Assembly (NCBI GenBank): GCA_000934455.1
Contig: KN882842.1
Location: 148,896-169,942 of the forward strand
Length of the DNA stretch: 21,047 nt
DNA from: Apostichopus parvimensis
Taxonomy: Eukaryota > Echinodermata > Holothuroidea > Aspidochirotida > Stichopodidae
Direction of reading: 5' to 3'
Positions 9,215 through 18,930 of the stretch are shown in pieces. The translations under genes were made by a program, and so were the position numbers. Below the pieces are notes generated by a model that worked only from the letters and a program-made list of their open reading frames with translations, was not told where the DNA came from and ran no database searches. Position 1 is the first letter of the stretch; each line of letters opens with the position of its first letter.

Positions 9215-11569
9215 AAATAATGTATCTTCTTGTAAGTAGTATGACATCGATTCTTTTAATAACTCACAATCCAATAAGTACATATCATCACAAAAGTCGT
9301 AGTCTAAAGAAACATTTTTCCGATACGGCTAGTTTTATCTCTTTGTTAATCAAGATTTTTCCATAATTAGTTTTACTGAAACCTGGTTTACAAATGATAT
9401 ATCTCCTCTTATTAAGATTGACAATTACACACTAATTGAACAGCATTGAATGAAAGAAGGGGTTGTGGTGTTTGCCTTTTTATAATAATTCATTTTATTT
9501 TAAAAATCGTACAGATTTGTCTATTTTAAACAATTATATTGAAGCTCTATTCATTGAAACGAGTACACCTAATAACGTAAAATTTATCGTTGGTTGTGTA
9601 TACAGACCTCCCAACAGTTAGAATGCTGATTTTAATTTAAATATGCAGCTTATCCTTAGCACCATCGCTAATGACTACTGCAGTACCTATATTATGGGAA
9701 ACTTAATATTGATATAAAGCAAGCATATATACTGACGTTAGTAACCTTATTTATTCGAGTGGGTTTTATCCCACAATAACTAAACCTACTCGGGTTAGTC
9801 CAGCTGCTGCCACCATAATTGACAACATGTTAACCAATGTTGATTCTCTAATGACATCTGAAATACTTATTACAGACATTAGTAACCATATTACTATTTT
9901 CCTTCATGCCCCTGTGATACATAATAGTCAGGTATAACCCATAGCAGGTCCGTAATTATAGCAATAAGAACATTAATAAGTTTATTTATGAAATTAAAAG
10001 TAGAACATGGGAAGAGGTGCTAACTAAGCCTAACGCTAACACTTCTTCTAATGCTTTCTTTGATTCATTTCATTCAACGTACAATACCTGTTTTCTATTG
10101 CATAACATCAGTAAAACAAAAAGGAGGAGAAAGAAACACCCTTGGACAACTAATGGAATCTTAAAATCCATTAAGAGGAAAAATCAGCTCCATAGACGCT
10201 ACCTAAAGAACAATACTAATGACAGTAGGTCAACCTATACTATATACCGGAACAAACTTAACAATATTATTCGTTTTTCAAAGAAATTATACTATTGTAA
10301 TAAGATTAACAATAGCAGAAACAATATTGGCCAAACATGGACAACTGTAAAGTAAATTCTCGGCCAAAATAAGCATTCCACTTATCCCAATGCCTTTAAT
10401 GACAACAATCAATAAGTTAGTGATGAGAATAAGTAGCAAATCATTTTCATAATTTTGTTCTCAACTTGGGCCAGGAACTTGCCAGTAAGATTAAAAGTAA
10501 GAACACTGCTGAAAAACTCATTCACATGAATGACAGCATAAACAGCTATTCTCTTTTTCAGTTATCCTGTTACTGAAGCTGACTTCATTAAAATAGCAAG
10601 CTCCAACTTAAAATTAAATAAGGCAGCAGGTTACGATGGCTTTAAGCCAGGTATTATCAAACATGGTATTCATTTTAATGCCAAACCCATGACTTACATC
10701 TGTAATATCTCTTCAAATACTGGCATATTTCCTGATAAACGCAAAGTTGCAAAAGTAGGTGACACGGGTTTTTATCAAAATTATCGCCCCATATCACTGT
10801 TATCATGTTTTTCAAAACTGATTACAGATTGAACGGTTAATGTTCAATCGTATTTACGGTATTATTTGCAAGTACAACATTCTTTGTAACAAACAGTATG
10901 GTTTCCGCCCTGGTCATTCTACTGAACATGCTCTGGCAATTGCTATTGACAGACTTTACACTAATCTCGATAATGACAACACTTGCATCGGCGTCTTCCT
11001 CGACCTGTCCAAAGCATTCGACACAATTAAACACTCCATTTTATTATCCAAGCTATCTTTCTATGGAATCAGAGGAACAACCCTAAATTAGCTAGAAAGT
11101 TATGTTACAAATAGGTTACAATATACTACATACAAGCATTCGATCAAAGTCTGGACTTAGTGAAATCGCCTGTTGTGTCCCTTAGGGCTCTGTATTAGGT
11201 CCTATGTTGTTTAATATATACGTTAATGATATCTGCCATGTCTCCAACATCGCTCATACAGTCTTATTTGCCGATGACACCAATATTTTCTTTCACTCGA
11301 AGAACGTAAATTCATTCCAAAGTACTGTCTCTAGTGAAGTGGATAAGTTCTGTGATTGGTTCGCAGCAAACAAATTAAGTATTAATATTGATAAGACTAA
11401 GTTTCTTGTTTTCAGTAGTAGAAGAGCATTCCGTTGGGATAAAGATATTACGATGGACGGTAACATAAATAAATGTGTAATTGATACTAAGTTTCTTGGT
11501 ATTAATATTGATAGAACACGTTCTTGGAATAACCATATTTTGGTAGTATGTAACATTTCTGTCTGGTAG
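9215..11569 (+). pseudogene. LINE ORF2 remnant: AP endonuclease and reverse transcriptase
   Basis: ORF2 nicks target DNA and copies element RNA at the nick. Endonuclease motifs: SFTETWF (9369-9389, catalytic Glu), VYRPPNS near 9600, GNFNIDI near 9697 (usual Asp is Asn, and one base is lost), KPTRVS..ATIIDN near 9783, and TDISNH near 9872 (usual SDH). The linker contains PWTTNGILKSIKRKNQLHRR (10141 on). RT motifs: KAAGYDGF near 10623, NYRPISLLSCFSKL near 10780, QYGFRPGHSTEHALA (10897 on), FLDLSKAFDTI near 10996, GSVLGPMLFNIYVNDI near 11188 and the catalytic LFADDTN near 11262. Stops and frameshifts separate the blocks, for example after 11090. The RT palm catalytic Asp pair is preserved, but the gene cannot be expressed whole. 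Confidence 0.88.
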
Positions 11570-11990
11570 CCCTAAGAAGTTACCTTAAAACAGGATAAAT
11601 AATTTTCCAAACATGTTGTCAAAGTATGAGAACGCTAATGTTGCGTTTGACAGAGAAACGATTGTGTAATCGTTAAGGATGGACATTTCAAATATGATTT
11701 GAACAGTAACGAATGTGACGTCATTTTCGCAAATGCAGATTGCAACATAACCCACGCTCCGCACAGTACCTATAGTAATCACAACCAAAACCGCGTTTGT
11801 ATACAGATTAATTTCTTCCTTAATTTTCGGTGAAATTTCTTATAAATTAGATAAGTTTTCGAAAACTCCTTAGGCCGCCATTTATGTTGTAGATCGGCGG
11901 TTTCGTGGTCTTTGTGTTATACAAGATAAGTTTTAACAGCAGAATCTTCGTTGTTTATACATCGAGCTATCCAGCTCTAACGCAAAGAAT
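11570..11990. other. Noncoding junction between LINE and Penelope-like element
   Basis: No coding similarity is visible between the end of the LINE reverse transcriptase and the start of GIY-YIG-type coding sequence. A perfect CRE-type site, TGACGTCA, lies at 11716-11723. Near 11873-11900 GGCCGCCAT and ATCGGCGG form a CCGCC/GGCGG pair around 15 bases. Part of this stretch might belong to the 5' side of the Penelope-like insertion. Confidence 0.4.
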
Positions 11991-12032
11991 GTTCGCATGT
12001 AGGCAACTCTAACGCTGCCTCTGGTTGTTACT

Positions 12033-12650
12033 TTGCACCTAAATATTCCTCCTCTTCAGCAAGTCACCTCTAACAACCACAACATTCTTCTCACTTCAGA
12101 TAGACTCCAACGAGCCGTCCCTGACAAACCCATCATCGCCTACAGACGACCCTGCAACCTACGAGACCTTCTTGTGCGTGCTGCAGTTCCACCTCTAACT
12201 TCTAACCCTACACCCATTCAGCATTGTACTTTAAAATGTGATCGTGCTTCTCGATGCATCATCTGCAGCCATCACATTGTTGAATCTAATTCCATCACCA
12301 GCCACAGCATGCAACTCACACACAAGACTAAGGGTCACATCACTTGCACAACCACGAATGCAATATATCTGATCTCGTGTAGAGTTTGCGGCATCCAGTA
12401 TGTTGGCAAAACCACCCTCAAGAAGCGATTCTATGGTCACAGATCCACAGTCAACACCATGAAGACTGAGACCCCAGTTGGAGAACACTTTAACCTTCCC
12501 AACCATACCATTAACGACATGTCCCTACAGGGGATTGAATCGTTAGGTAGCCGTCCTGACCTAGTACGAATCAGCAGAGAGAGGCTGTGGATGCAACGCC
12601 TTCGCACCATTCAACCTCATGGGCTCAACATTCAGGAAGGACATGACTAG
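12033..12650 (+). CDS. GIY-YIG endonuclease domain of a Penelope-like element
   Basis: An intact frame of 205 codons opens at a TTG and ends at TAG 12648. The GIY-YIG domain of these elements nicks DNA during retrotransposition. Residues 33-50 carry the linker signature PIIAYRRPCNLRDLLVR. Cysteines 65, 69, 75 and 78 plus His80/81 form a zinc-binding-type cluster. The nuclease core has IYLISC (111-116) and QYVGKT (122-127) as the GIY and YIG strands, Arg132 and His136 in KKRFYGH, Glu151 in GEHFN, and the C-terminal ERLWMQRL..PHGLN (184-199). The key Arg and Glu are present, so the domain looks undamaged, unlike the neighbouring LINE. Being cut off from its RT, it is probably not expressed or functional. 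Confidence 0.85.
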   Translation: MHLNIPPLQQVTSNNHNILLTSDRLQRAVPDKPIIAYRRPCNLRDLLVRAAVPPLTSNPTPIQHCTLKCDRASRCIICSHHIVESNSITSHSMQLTHKTKGHITCTTTNAIYLISCRVCGIQYVGKTTLKKRFYGHRSTVNTMKTETPVGEHFNLPNHTINDMSLQGIESLGSRPDLVRISRERLWMQRLRTIQPHGLNIQEGHD

Positions 12651-12960
12651 CTTTTCTTCTGCCCCCCTCCTTCTCCCCCCCCCCATCACTCCTCTTCTCA
12701 TAGCTCTCTTCCACCCGTTTTTCTCCACACCTTTCTGTCTTTGTCCTTCTCCAGTGTATTCCCTACCACCTTCCCTTAATCCTCTCTTTGTCCCTCCACT
12801 GTTTATCTCCTACCTCTCCTCTTCCCCTGTTGGTTTCTTTCTTTCTTCTCTCCATCCCTTGTCTATTAATCCCCTAACATCTATCTCTTTTTGTTCACCA
12901 TGCTCATTAACCTGTCTGTATTCTGTGCGTGTTTTTGTCCCGTCTGTTACTGTTACTTGT
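12651..12960 (+). repeat. Pyrimidine-rich 3' region of the Penelope-like element
   Basis: About 300 bases are dominated by C and T, including a C10 run at 12675-12684 and many CCTCT/TCTCC words. Open frames through it (for example 12619-13053) are Pro/Ser/Leu/Phe-rich translations of that bias and not genes. It links the endonuclease stop to the hammerhead-like hairpin and so appears to be element 3' UTR. Confidence 0.6.
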
Positions 12961-12965
12961 CATTT

Positions 12966-13005
12966 AGCCTTTGAAGAAGATCCTGCTAGGATCGAAACGT
13001 CAGGC
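12966..13005 (+). ncRNA. Hammerhead-like motif in the Penelope-element tail
   Basis: TTGAAGA (12971-12977) is followed by a perfect 6-bp stem with 3-base loop, GATCCT GCT AGGATC (12979-12993), and then GAAAC (12994-12998) and GTC. This is the order of the hammerhead core: CUGANGA, stem II, GAAA, stem III. Hammerhead motifs are known in Penelope-like elements. The first core base is T rather than C and stems I and III are not obvious, so catalytic activity is doubtful. It may be a decayed ribozyme or a conserved tail structure. Confidence 0.5.
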
Positions 13006-13080
13006 CAACTTACTTTTACACAAGTTTCTTTTTACTGTAAATTTGATCCGTGAATTTTATTTCAACGATTTCGAAGAACA

Positions 13081-14252
13081 GTTTATGAACTGTGGTTTGA
13101 GTGTGCGAGTATATTATGTGCAACGCTATACGCTACCAACTTGGAGTGGTACAGTAGGCTGTATACATTCGCGATATACGTTATATATAATAAGCAAGCA
13201 CCTGTGCATGTACACGTGAGAGTGTATTTGCTGCGGAAATGGGAGTGCTAACTTTAAGTCGCCTGTTTTGCCTATCTGCAAGCACTACGTCAATCACCAT
13301 ATCAATGCGTTTGAACAAACGGTACTTTTGGTGAGAAACTGGTGAATTTAAAACCAGATTTCTACAATAAGAAAATTCGAATGAGGAAAATGTTTACATG
13401 GTTAGAAAGAGAAAAATAATACTACAATGTCAATGTATCAAAATCCTAAACCAGACAATTCCTTCAATTGTTTGTTATGGGAGGTGGTGGTAGCAATAAT
13501 ATGTTGATTCATATTATAAGATTACATCTTGTAGTATGGAACGATTTCACATAGGAAGCACAACGAACAAAGCTAATAGACCGACAACAATCCACACAAG
13601 ACAACCATTCAATTGTAAGTGATATATTTTATCCCTGGTTGTCCAAAAAATTGCATGTATACTTTAGAGCGATAATATCACGGAATAAATGTTACGTACG
13701 TATTTATTGTGTTCTTTCTTTGATTAAGTCTTACTTCTGCCTTAAGAAGTTATGAATATAGGTTAGGATAGTTAGTTTACAAGACACGTGAGGCATGTGA
13801 ACAGCTCTATCAATAATCCGCCCAGTATGGTGATGGGGGGGGGGGGATGTGGCAAATGTAATCGATATAGAATGTCCTATTGACAAGACCCCCTCCCCTT
13901 TGAAATTCGAATTCGTTATAATAAAGTAATGTTTCAATTAGTCATAACAGCTTTAAAAAAAATCGACTTTTGGAATAATAGGTTGGTTTACTAAATAGCC
14001 TGCCTATCCATCTGAATCTTTCATAATTCAGTGCTTCATAATTAAAAAAATATTCATACAGAAGGCAGTGTTCGTTTAGGTATAAACATAGTTTAGTAAA
14101 CTGTACCAAGATCGAAGTACGCTTTGCTTAGAATGTTATAATTATATGCTGTTATCATGTTCGTGTAACTTCCCGGCGTTCGTACTTAAACACTTCATGA
14201 GATTCATTTCTTTCAAATATTACTGCCTTACTGTTGTTTGTTTTCTTTATAG
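13081..14252. other. Noncoding with a G12 run
   Basis: There is no frame with coding character. A run of twelve G lies at 13835-13846, and CCCCCTCCCC follows at about 13889. A long pyrimidine tract ending TTTTCTTTATAG at 14252 resembles a splice acceptor and is discussed with the following candidate exon. Confidence 0.45.
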
Positions 14253-14425
14253 TAAGCTACCGTACCAATGCAACGATATATAACGGAATATCAGACTGGC
14301 ATAACCGTTGTACTCATCATACAAGTAGAATTATTGGAATAAATGGCGTAACCCTTCAGAAGAAAAATGACAAGATAGTTACATTTACCATAAATGTTAT
14401 TATACGAAAGACAGATCATGACTGA
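14253..14425 (+). CDS. Doubtful exon after a strong acceptor-like tract
   Basis: TACTGTTGTTTGTTTTCTTTATAG is a good polypyrimidine tract plus AG. After it one frame stays open for 57 codons to TGA at 14423-14425, with a phase-1 start. The peptide includes SYRTNATIYNGISDWHNRC and VTLQKKNDKIVTFTINVIIR, and an NAT glycosylation-type site, which would suit an extracellular beta-rich segment. No good GT donor is visible, so it would have to be a terminal exon, and no AATAAA follows closely. Base composition does not differ from the flanks. Chance is a real alternative. Confidence 0.2.
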
Positions 14426-14586
14426 ACACATATTATGGTTTATTGAAAACCCTTTTATTTCAGCAATTCAAACAACACTGCTATTTGGATTTAAAATGAA
14501 CTGTTGGAATAACGTGCTCGCTGCAGAATCTCTCGATAACACCAACCATTTTATGCTAGTTATAATCCAGCTTTCCATGAGTACAA

Positions 14587-14644
14587 TAGTAGTAGTAGTG
14601 GTACCGCCGAATGTAGTAGCGACATCGCTATTTTAGTAGTAGTA
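14587..14644. repeat. Decayed AGT microsatellite
   Basis: Runs of TAG/AGT triplets occur at 14587-14600 and 14633-14644, with interrupted copies between them. The interruption includes a perfect 6-bp inverted repeat, TAGCGA CA TCGCTA, near 14616-14629. Confidence 0.7.
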
Positions 14645-15404
14645 ACAGCATCGATGCACCTGTGTATGCATTGTCACTTTTCGTCGTATTTGATGTATTA
14701 GTAGCTTCTGGCTGTTTGGATAGTGTTACTGTATGGACCTTTATGCGTATTTTAGCTTATTACGGGTTACGCTTAATACAACACGGATGTGTTTGCACGT
14801 CCTGTTTGGCCACTCATAGACTATTTAAATAATGTTGTGCATGACATAAGATACATGTTTATTTCTTTATTTTCGTCATAAGGAATTGGGGCTTGTAATT
14901 TTTCTTTCTAAGGAAATGTTAATCGTTTATGGTAATATTATGATACATGTAGTCCAGCCATGAGCAATCTTGATCATATTTCGGGCCGGATTAGGAATAC
15001 GATACTTTGCCGTGGGCCAACCCATATAAACCTTCCAAATTCCTAAGCTGGTTCTAATTGCCACCCCCCCCCCCCCCCACATTATCGACATGATACTTAT
15101 TTACACGTGTCAAAAAGATAGGCGGTACTTCTGCAGTGCTAGACGTTCATTAGCTTGTTAGAGAATAATGTTGCAAACTAACTAAGAGTGCATGGGGTTT
15201 GGTAAAATTCAGCTGCATATTCAATATTACACTGCGGGCCCGATTGAAATCACCGCGCCAGAATTCTTTATCATGCATTGTGCCGCTGGCCAGATCGAAA
15301 TTATGTTGACGAGGCCCACGCGGGCCGGGTGAAACCACTCTACGAGGTCAGAGGTTGTCCATGGCTGACGTAATCGTTCAACATACTTTTGCGATAACGA
15401 CATA
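14645..15404. other. Noncoding; C15 run and GC-rich hAT-like words
   Basis: A run of fifteen C lies at 15064-15078. GC-rich words rich in GGCC/GGGCC flank it: CGGGCCGGATTAGG and CGTGGGCCAACC near 14982-15022, then GCGGGCCCGATTGAAATC, CTGGCCAGATCGAAATT and GGCCCACGCGGGCCGGG at 15233-15330. Such words resemble the GGCCCGCGGGCC sequence in some hAT-type MITEs, but no terminal inverted repeats or 8-bp duplication were found. A minus-strand frame at 15150-15338 follows this GC-rich tract and is not convincing. Confidence 0.35.
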
Positions 15405-15500
15405 CGTTAACAGAGGATTTAGAACGCGGAATACATGCTGAACATTAGCGCACTGTTTGTGCTCTAACTATACTGGTCAGTCTACAGAACTTTAGGATGC
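15405..15500. repeat. Diverged noncoding repeat, second family, copy 2
   Basis: Partner of 8047-8135, same orientation. The core is CATGCTGAACATTAGCGCAC at 15434-15453. The local phrase ACGCGGAATACAT also occurs at 20001-20013, where ATACAACATATT follows, so a third, much weaker copy may lie there. Confidence 0.5.
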
Positions 15501-16430
15501 ACAGAAAAGATAAACTATCTGACAGGAATACTTTCATTATTTTACGAAGCTTTGCCAGTGATTATACAGTAATCATGTGCAATCGTTTGTAATGAACATC
15601 GTTTAACCAAAAACTTATTTTACAATAGATTGGTTAAAATATTACAGATGTGACTTCATGTGTATAAGACGAACGAAGGAACAACATGAATTCTGTAACG
15701 ACATATATGCCGCGTAACATATGTTCAACCAATGAGGCGATCAACGTCGGTTTGCCGTCTAATGCCGGCTACAGAAAGCTTGTCCAGACTAATTACCTCG
15801 ATTAAGTACAGCACGATATGGAAGTAGTTCTTTTCAACCAATCACAGTGCATCATGCTCATCCAGGATAAGCGTCTTCGTGATTTAATGTCTACGCATCT
15901 CAGATATAGATTTCCAAATTATGATTATGATTTTATTTTTTTTTTTTGGGGGGGGGGTGACAAATCAAACCACGCTACTGTTTCTGTTTAATATCAAGCT
16001 ATTGGGAACCAGAAATACTATTATAATAGAGAAAGAATACAGTGGCATTATGGATGGTTATGTGGAACATATTAGACAAAATAAACCTATTATGTCATAT
16101 ATTAACATAATAATAAATAATCATAAGTAAAAAATAGTATTACTGGTATGTAACAAATATTTGTTGTGCTGCCCTCACTGTGCGTCGGATATGCGCCGCT
16201 AAATAACCAGCTAACCATAAAGGAGATACAGAAAGGCGTAACGTTTCTCAATTTATTCATCACTTTAATGTGTGTCGCACAACTGTAAAACAAATTAAAT
16301 GATACATAACAATACTAGCACATTACTAAAGTAATCACTGCAATAAATACGATAAAGATCATACTCAGAACAGTGAGAATAACTATTACTGAGTATGACA
16401 GAGATGAGAACAGATGTTCAATTCCAATCA
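15501..16430. other. Noncoding; homopolymer junction T12G10 and two CCAAT boxes
   Basis: A T12 run (15936-15947) passes directly into G10 (15948-15957). CCAAT words occur near 15730 (CAACCAATGAGG) and 15837 (CAACCAATCACAG), but no TATA box or first exon could be tied to them. The small frames on both strands at 15921-16293 overlap each other and look like chance. Confidence 0.4.
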
Positions 16431-16845
16431 ACAAATCAGCAGATAAAATCCGACAAATTAGAAGGGTCGTGGATGGCCGATTTAGATATGAGACTAATCA
16501 GTCGGATGTAATGATGAACCAATCAGCTGCAATGGAATGATCATCTACAGCCAAAGATTATATTTAAATTAAATGTGTGTGTACTTTACTATTGTCATTA
16601 GGATATTATACTAGTGGAAGTATTGTAATATTATTTATTGCTCTCGATCGATCCTGAGCGTTCAATCATTCAATTCTGGATAAATCTGGATCACACAAGT
16701 AACAAATAGTCATACACATTTTGTTTTTAAATTCGTATGCAGAGATTATTCTTATGGTTATTTATTGAAATAAAACCATTAGCGATGGCAGTTTGATTCA
16801 CTGTATGACGCCATATGCCATATGTTTAAGTTAATGACATGTGGA
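16431..16845. repeat. Diverged noncoding repeat, copy 2 (partner at 6223)
   Basis: Same orientation as 6223-6480 and longer through insertions, mostly between 16560 and 16770. The CRE-type core of copy 1 reads TGACGCCA here. It ends about 280 bases before the exon at 17127, whereas no exon like that one was found after copy 1. Confidence 0.6.
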
Positions 16846-17126
16846 CGTTATTTTACGGACCTGTATGGCGACACACGTAGTGACACGTACTAGCTAAGAC
16901 TAAACTTCGTTTAAGTAATTTATTACCTCATTCCTATGTAATATGTGCATTTGTTGCCATCTTTTCTAACAGTTTCAAAGAAAGAAAAGGGATATGTTGA
17001 AATATGTCAGTACTGGGATAGAAGTTTGGGACTTTCGGAGTGGTTATCGATCAGTGTATAATACTGAATCGAATCTCCTGGAATCATTGCTATTATAATT
17101 CCGTCAATTGTCTTCCCTCCCTTCAG

Positions 17127-17332
17127 ATTCTCATCTCCTGTCTGCATCTGCATAAATCCTTCAATAAGATTGACGATGGTGACGTCATCCTCCATTCAGG
17201 ACTACGTCTGTCATGTCCTGCATCAGTAAAGGAGGTAGTGATAGATACAGAGAGAGGAAGAGAAATGACAGAGACAGATGTTGTTGATATACTGATGTTT
17301 GTACAACAGTCACATATGTTGGAGAAGCTAGA
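17127..17332 (+). CDS. Putative internal exon, LRR-like protein (NLR-type possible)
   Basis: A strong acceptor (TTGTCTTCCCTCCCTTCAG) ends at 17126 and a GTGAGT donor begins at 17333. The 206 bases are open from ATT CTC ATC (phase 0) for 68 codons plus two bases (phase 2). The translation contains SCPASVKEVVIDTERGREM and DILMFVQQSHMLEKLE, two beta-strand-like segments separated by an acidic helix-like stretch, as in leucine-rich-repeat proteins. It splices in phase to the exon at 20943, where the join reads HMLEKLE-FDDCLLPS, an LxxLxFxxCxLP pattern typical of LRR strands. Expanded NLR families in marine invertebrates have such C-terminal segments, but no NACHT or other diagnostic domain is in view. 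The intact frame may continue to TGA at 17334 only by reading into the intron. Confidence 0.6.
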
Positions 17333-17473
17333 GTGAGTATTACAATGAGAAACGTATCAATACGTATCTGTACAACACATTCATAGAGAGTATAGTATCC
17401 TAACAATCACTTCAGGAAAAACGTTTGTATTGTAACATTAATGATTTAAGCGCTATTCAATCACTTCACCGAC

Positions 17474-17640
17474 GTTTCGTGCGGCTATTATCCGGTTTCG
17501 TTGATTCGTAGTAGTTGAGCCACTGCGTTTGGAAGAGACAATATTATACCGGTGTGAATACACTTGTAAATAAATGAGATAATGAATGATGCATAGATAC
17601 TTGAATTACACTTAAATAGCTGAATAATCTTTACCAATGC
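17474..17640. repeat. Local direct repeat, copy 1
   Basis: Three ordered blocks match 17943-18115. GTTTCGTGCGGCTATTATCC matches GTTTCTTCCGTCTACTATCC and is followed by TTGATTCGTAGTAGTTGAG against TTATTCGTAGTATTTGG. AGAGACAATATTATACCGGT matches ATAGACAATGTTGTACCAGT. GAGATAATGAATGATGCATA matches GAGATAATGCATAATGCCTA, both followed by GATACTT. Read on the minus strand, the first block is ATAGCCGCACGAAACGTC, reminiscent of GAAAC-containing retroelement tails, but the core is too poor to call a ribozyme. Confidence 0.6.
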
Positions 17641-17942
17641 AACATGTAACAATAGACGAATATCGTTTGATGTGCCTGTTAGTTTCCTTGTTTTTGGGGT
17701 GGAGGAGGATGGGACAAGGATAACGTTGTGCTGTCGGTGTATTTGTTAACTACAACGTCAATTGGATCCTTACACAGATCTTGTTTTTCTGTTTCTAACC
17801 GGTTTTGTGTACAAACGGTGCATGTAATATTACCAGTACCTCTATTTATAGGTGAATGGACGGAAAACAGGAGCACTTTGCCATAAAATAAATTGTCTAA
17901 ATTGTTTAGGTGCTGCCGTAGCCGATTTGGTATTTCACTATC

Positions 17943-18115
17943 GTTTCTTCCGTCTACTATCCGAGCTCGTTTATTCGTAGTATTTGGGCTACAATCAATA
18001 ATTCGAATCACACACGTGGACGATGATTGTGATAGACAATGTTGTACCAGTTTGCATTTTGTTAATCAATGAGATAATGCATAATGCCTAGATACTTATA
18101 TAACAGTCATATAGA
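17943..18115. repeat. Local direct repeat, copy 2
   Basis: Partner of 17474-17640, about 470 bases downstream, with a net insertion of about 26 bases between the first and last blocks. A 110-codon minus-strand frame at 17679-18011 runs from the first block of this copy into the spacer. It has no recognisable domain, and the first copy is not open in the same register, so a gene is not called. Confidence 0.6.
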
Positions 18116-18663
18116 GTGTGATCAATGCTATAATGTTCTACTTGGGTGTATATGGTTATGATAACCACAAATCAAATATTAGATATTAGAATACATGATA
18201 AGGAAGATGTTTCTTTAGACTCGATTTGGTTACAAACACGTGTCGTTTACCCATCTTGTATACGATGTTGCCAGTGGATTAATTATAGTCTTATTTTGTG
18301 TAAGTTTTGATGTACAGTTTAGTCGAATATTTTATAATTGGTCTCAAAATCCTCTTTTTTATGATAACAGTTTTCAAGTCAAGTATTCAAAATTTGTATA
18401 ATCATCAATAAAGTACAATGCTCACGGAAAAAAAAATTACTGGAAGTTAATAACAGCATAACATCTGATTTATGACTCTGGAATAAGTTTTGAATAAACG
18501 GTTTAGTCCAGGATGACTACGATATAAATTCTGCTTCTGGTGTCTAGTGTTATTAACACTACTGGACGGACATTACAACTCATCGACATGCAAGAAGGAG
18601 AAGGTACACCTCCATCATCCCCTCTCTCCCTCCCCCGTATGTATGATTCTCTTCCTTCCACAG
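18116..18663. other. Noncoding, probable intron
   Basis: No coding segment is visible. A perfect inverted repeat, AGTGTT ATT AACACT, lies at 18546-18560. Pyrimidine-rich CCCCTCTCTCCCTCCCCC near 18619 leads to an acceptor-like CTTCCACAG ending at 18663. Confidence 0.4.
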
Positions 18664-18703
18664 GGCAGTAACGGTAGAGAGACGTAAATATTCCAAGAGA
18701 TAA
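18664..18703 (+). CDS. Possible alternative terminal exon
   Basis: After the acceptor-like TCTCTTCCTTCCACAG, one base plus 12 codons are open to TAA at 18701-18703 (peptide AVTVERRKYSKR). The first base completes the split codon left by the exon ending at 17332, so the phase fits. It would truncate the protein and would compete with the exon at 20943. Such short matches arise easily by chance and no polyadenylation signal follows at once. Confidence 0.18.
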
Positions 18704-18930
18704 ATTCCATCAGGAAGTATCAGTTACTCGTTGAGGATACGGATGCACGATTAACCGCTGTTGTAAATCTTCGGTTTCCGTCGCTTGGTTTCTTTCTTAA
18801 TAATATGCAACTAGTACGGATTTGAAAGATAAACTGCATCTTGTTACCCGACTCACCATCGAGGAGAGCAGTATGACAGAAAATTCACTGAATAGCGGGG
18901 TTCTGAACATAAAGCTGAAGCGGTTAACGA

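Larger units (their letters stand above)
8340..11569 (+). mobile_element. Decayed non-LTR retrotransposon (CR1/L2-type LINE)
   Basis: A LINE in plus orientation: ORF1 remnants (zinc knuckles, then a charged Lys/Gln-rich region), an AP-type endonuclease and a reverse transcriptase, in the order expected for the CR1/L2 group of the Jockey superfamily. Start codons, frames and stops are broken in many places, so it is dead. The 5' limit is approximate, set by a GC-richer segment near 8360 before the ORF1 remnant. Coding similarity stops abruptly near 11545, after the start of the post-RT region, and no poly(A) or microsatellite tail is seen. The usual LINE truncation is at the 5' end, so loss of the 3' end suggests a later deletion or replacement. 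Confidence 0.85.
11995..13080 (+). mobile_element. 5'-truncated Penelope-like retroelement
   Basis: This is the 3' end of a Penelope-like element in plus orientation: the last part of the RT C-terminal region, the linker, a full GIY-YIG endonuclease domain, a pyrimidine-rich 3' region and a hammerhead-like tail. The reverse-transcriptase core is absent, as in most 5'-truncated copies. Similarity to the typical post-RT signature (LPLVVTLHLNIPPLQQ, where the family usually has a PFVVTYHP-like segment) begins near 12008, just after an in-frame TAG. The right limit is placed near 13080, after the T-rich segment that follows the tail hairpin. It sits about 430 bases downstream of the LINE, in the same orientation. 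Confidence 0.85.

Noticed and set aside
12619-13053. 144-codon Pro/Ser/Leu-rich frame
   Set aside because: It is the translation of the pyrimidine tract and tail of the Penelope-like element, overlapping the end of the true GIY-YIG frame.
14970-15340. hAT-type MITE
   Set aside because: Only GGCC-rich words suggest it; no terminal inverted repeats or 8-bp target duplication were found, so it is mentioned only as a gap note.
17474-17515. Minus-strand hammerhead-like motif in the direct repeat
   Set aside because: GAAACGTC is present but the CUGANGA core reads CGGATAA and no good stem II forms.
17679-18011. 110-codon minus-strand frame
   Set aside because: It runs through part of the local direct repeat and its spacer, and the other copy is not open in the same register. 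No domain recognised.
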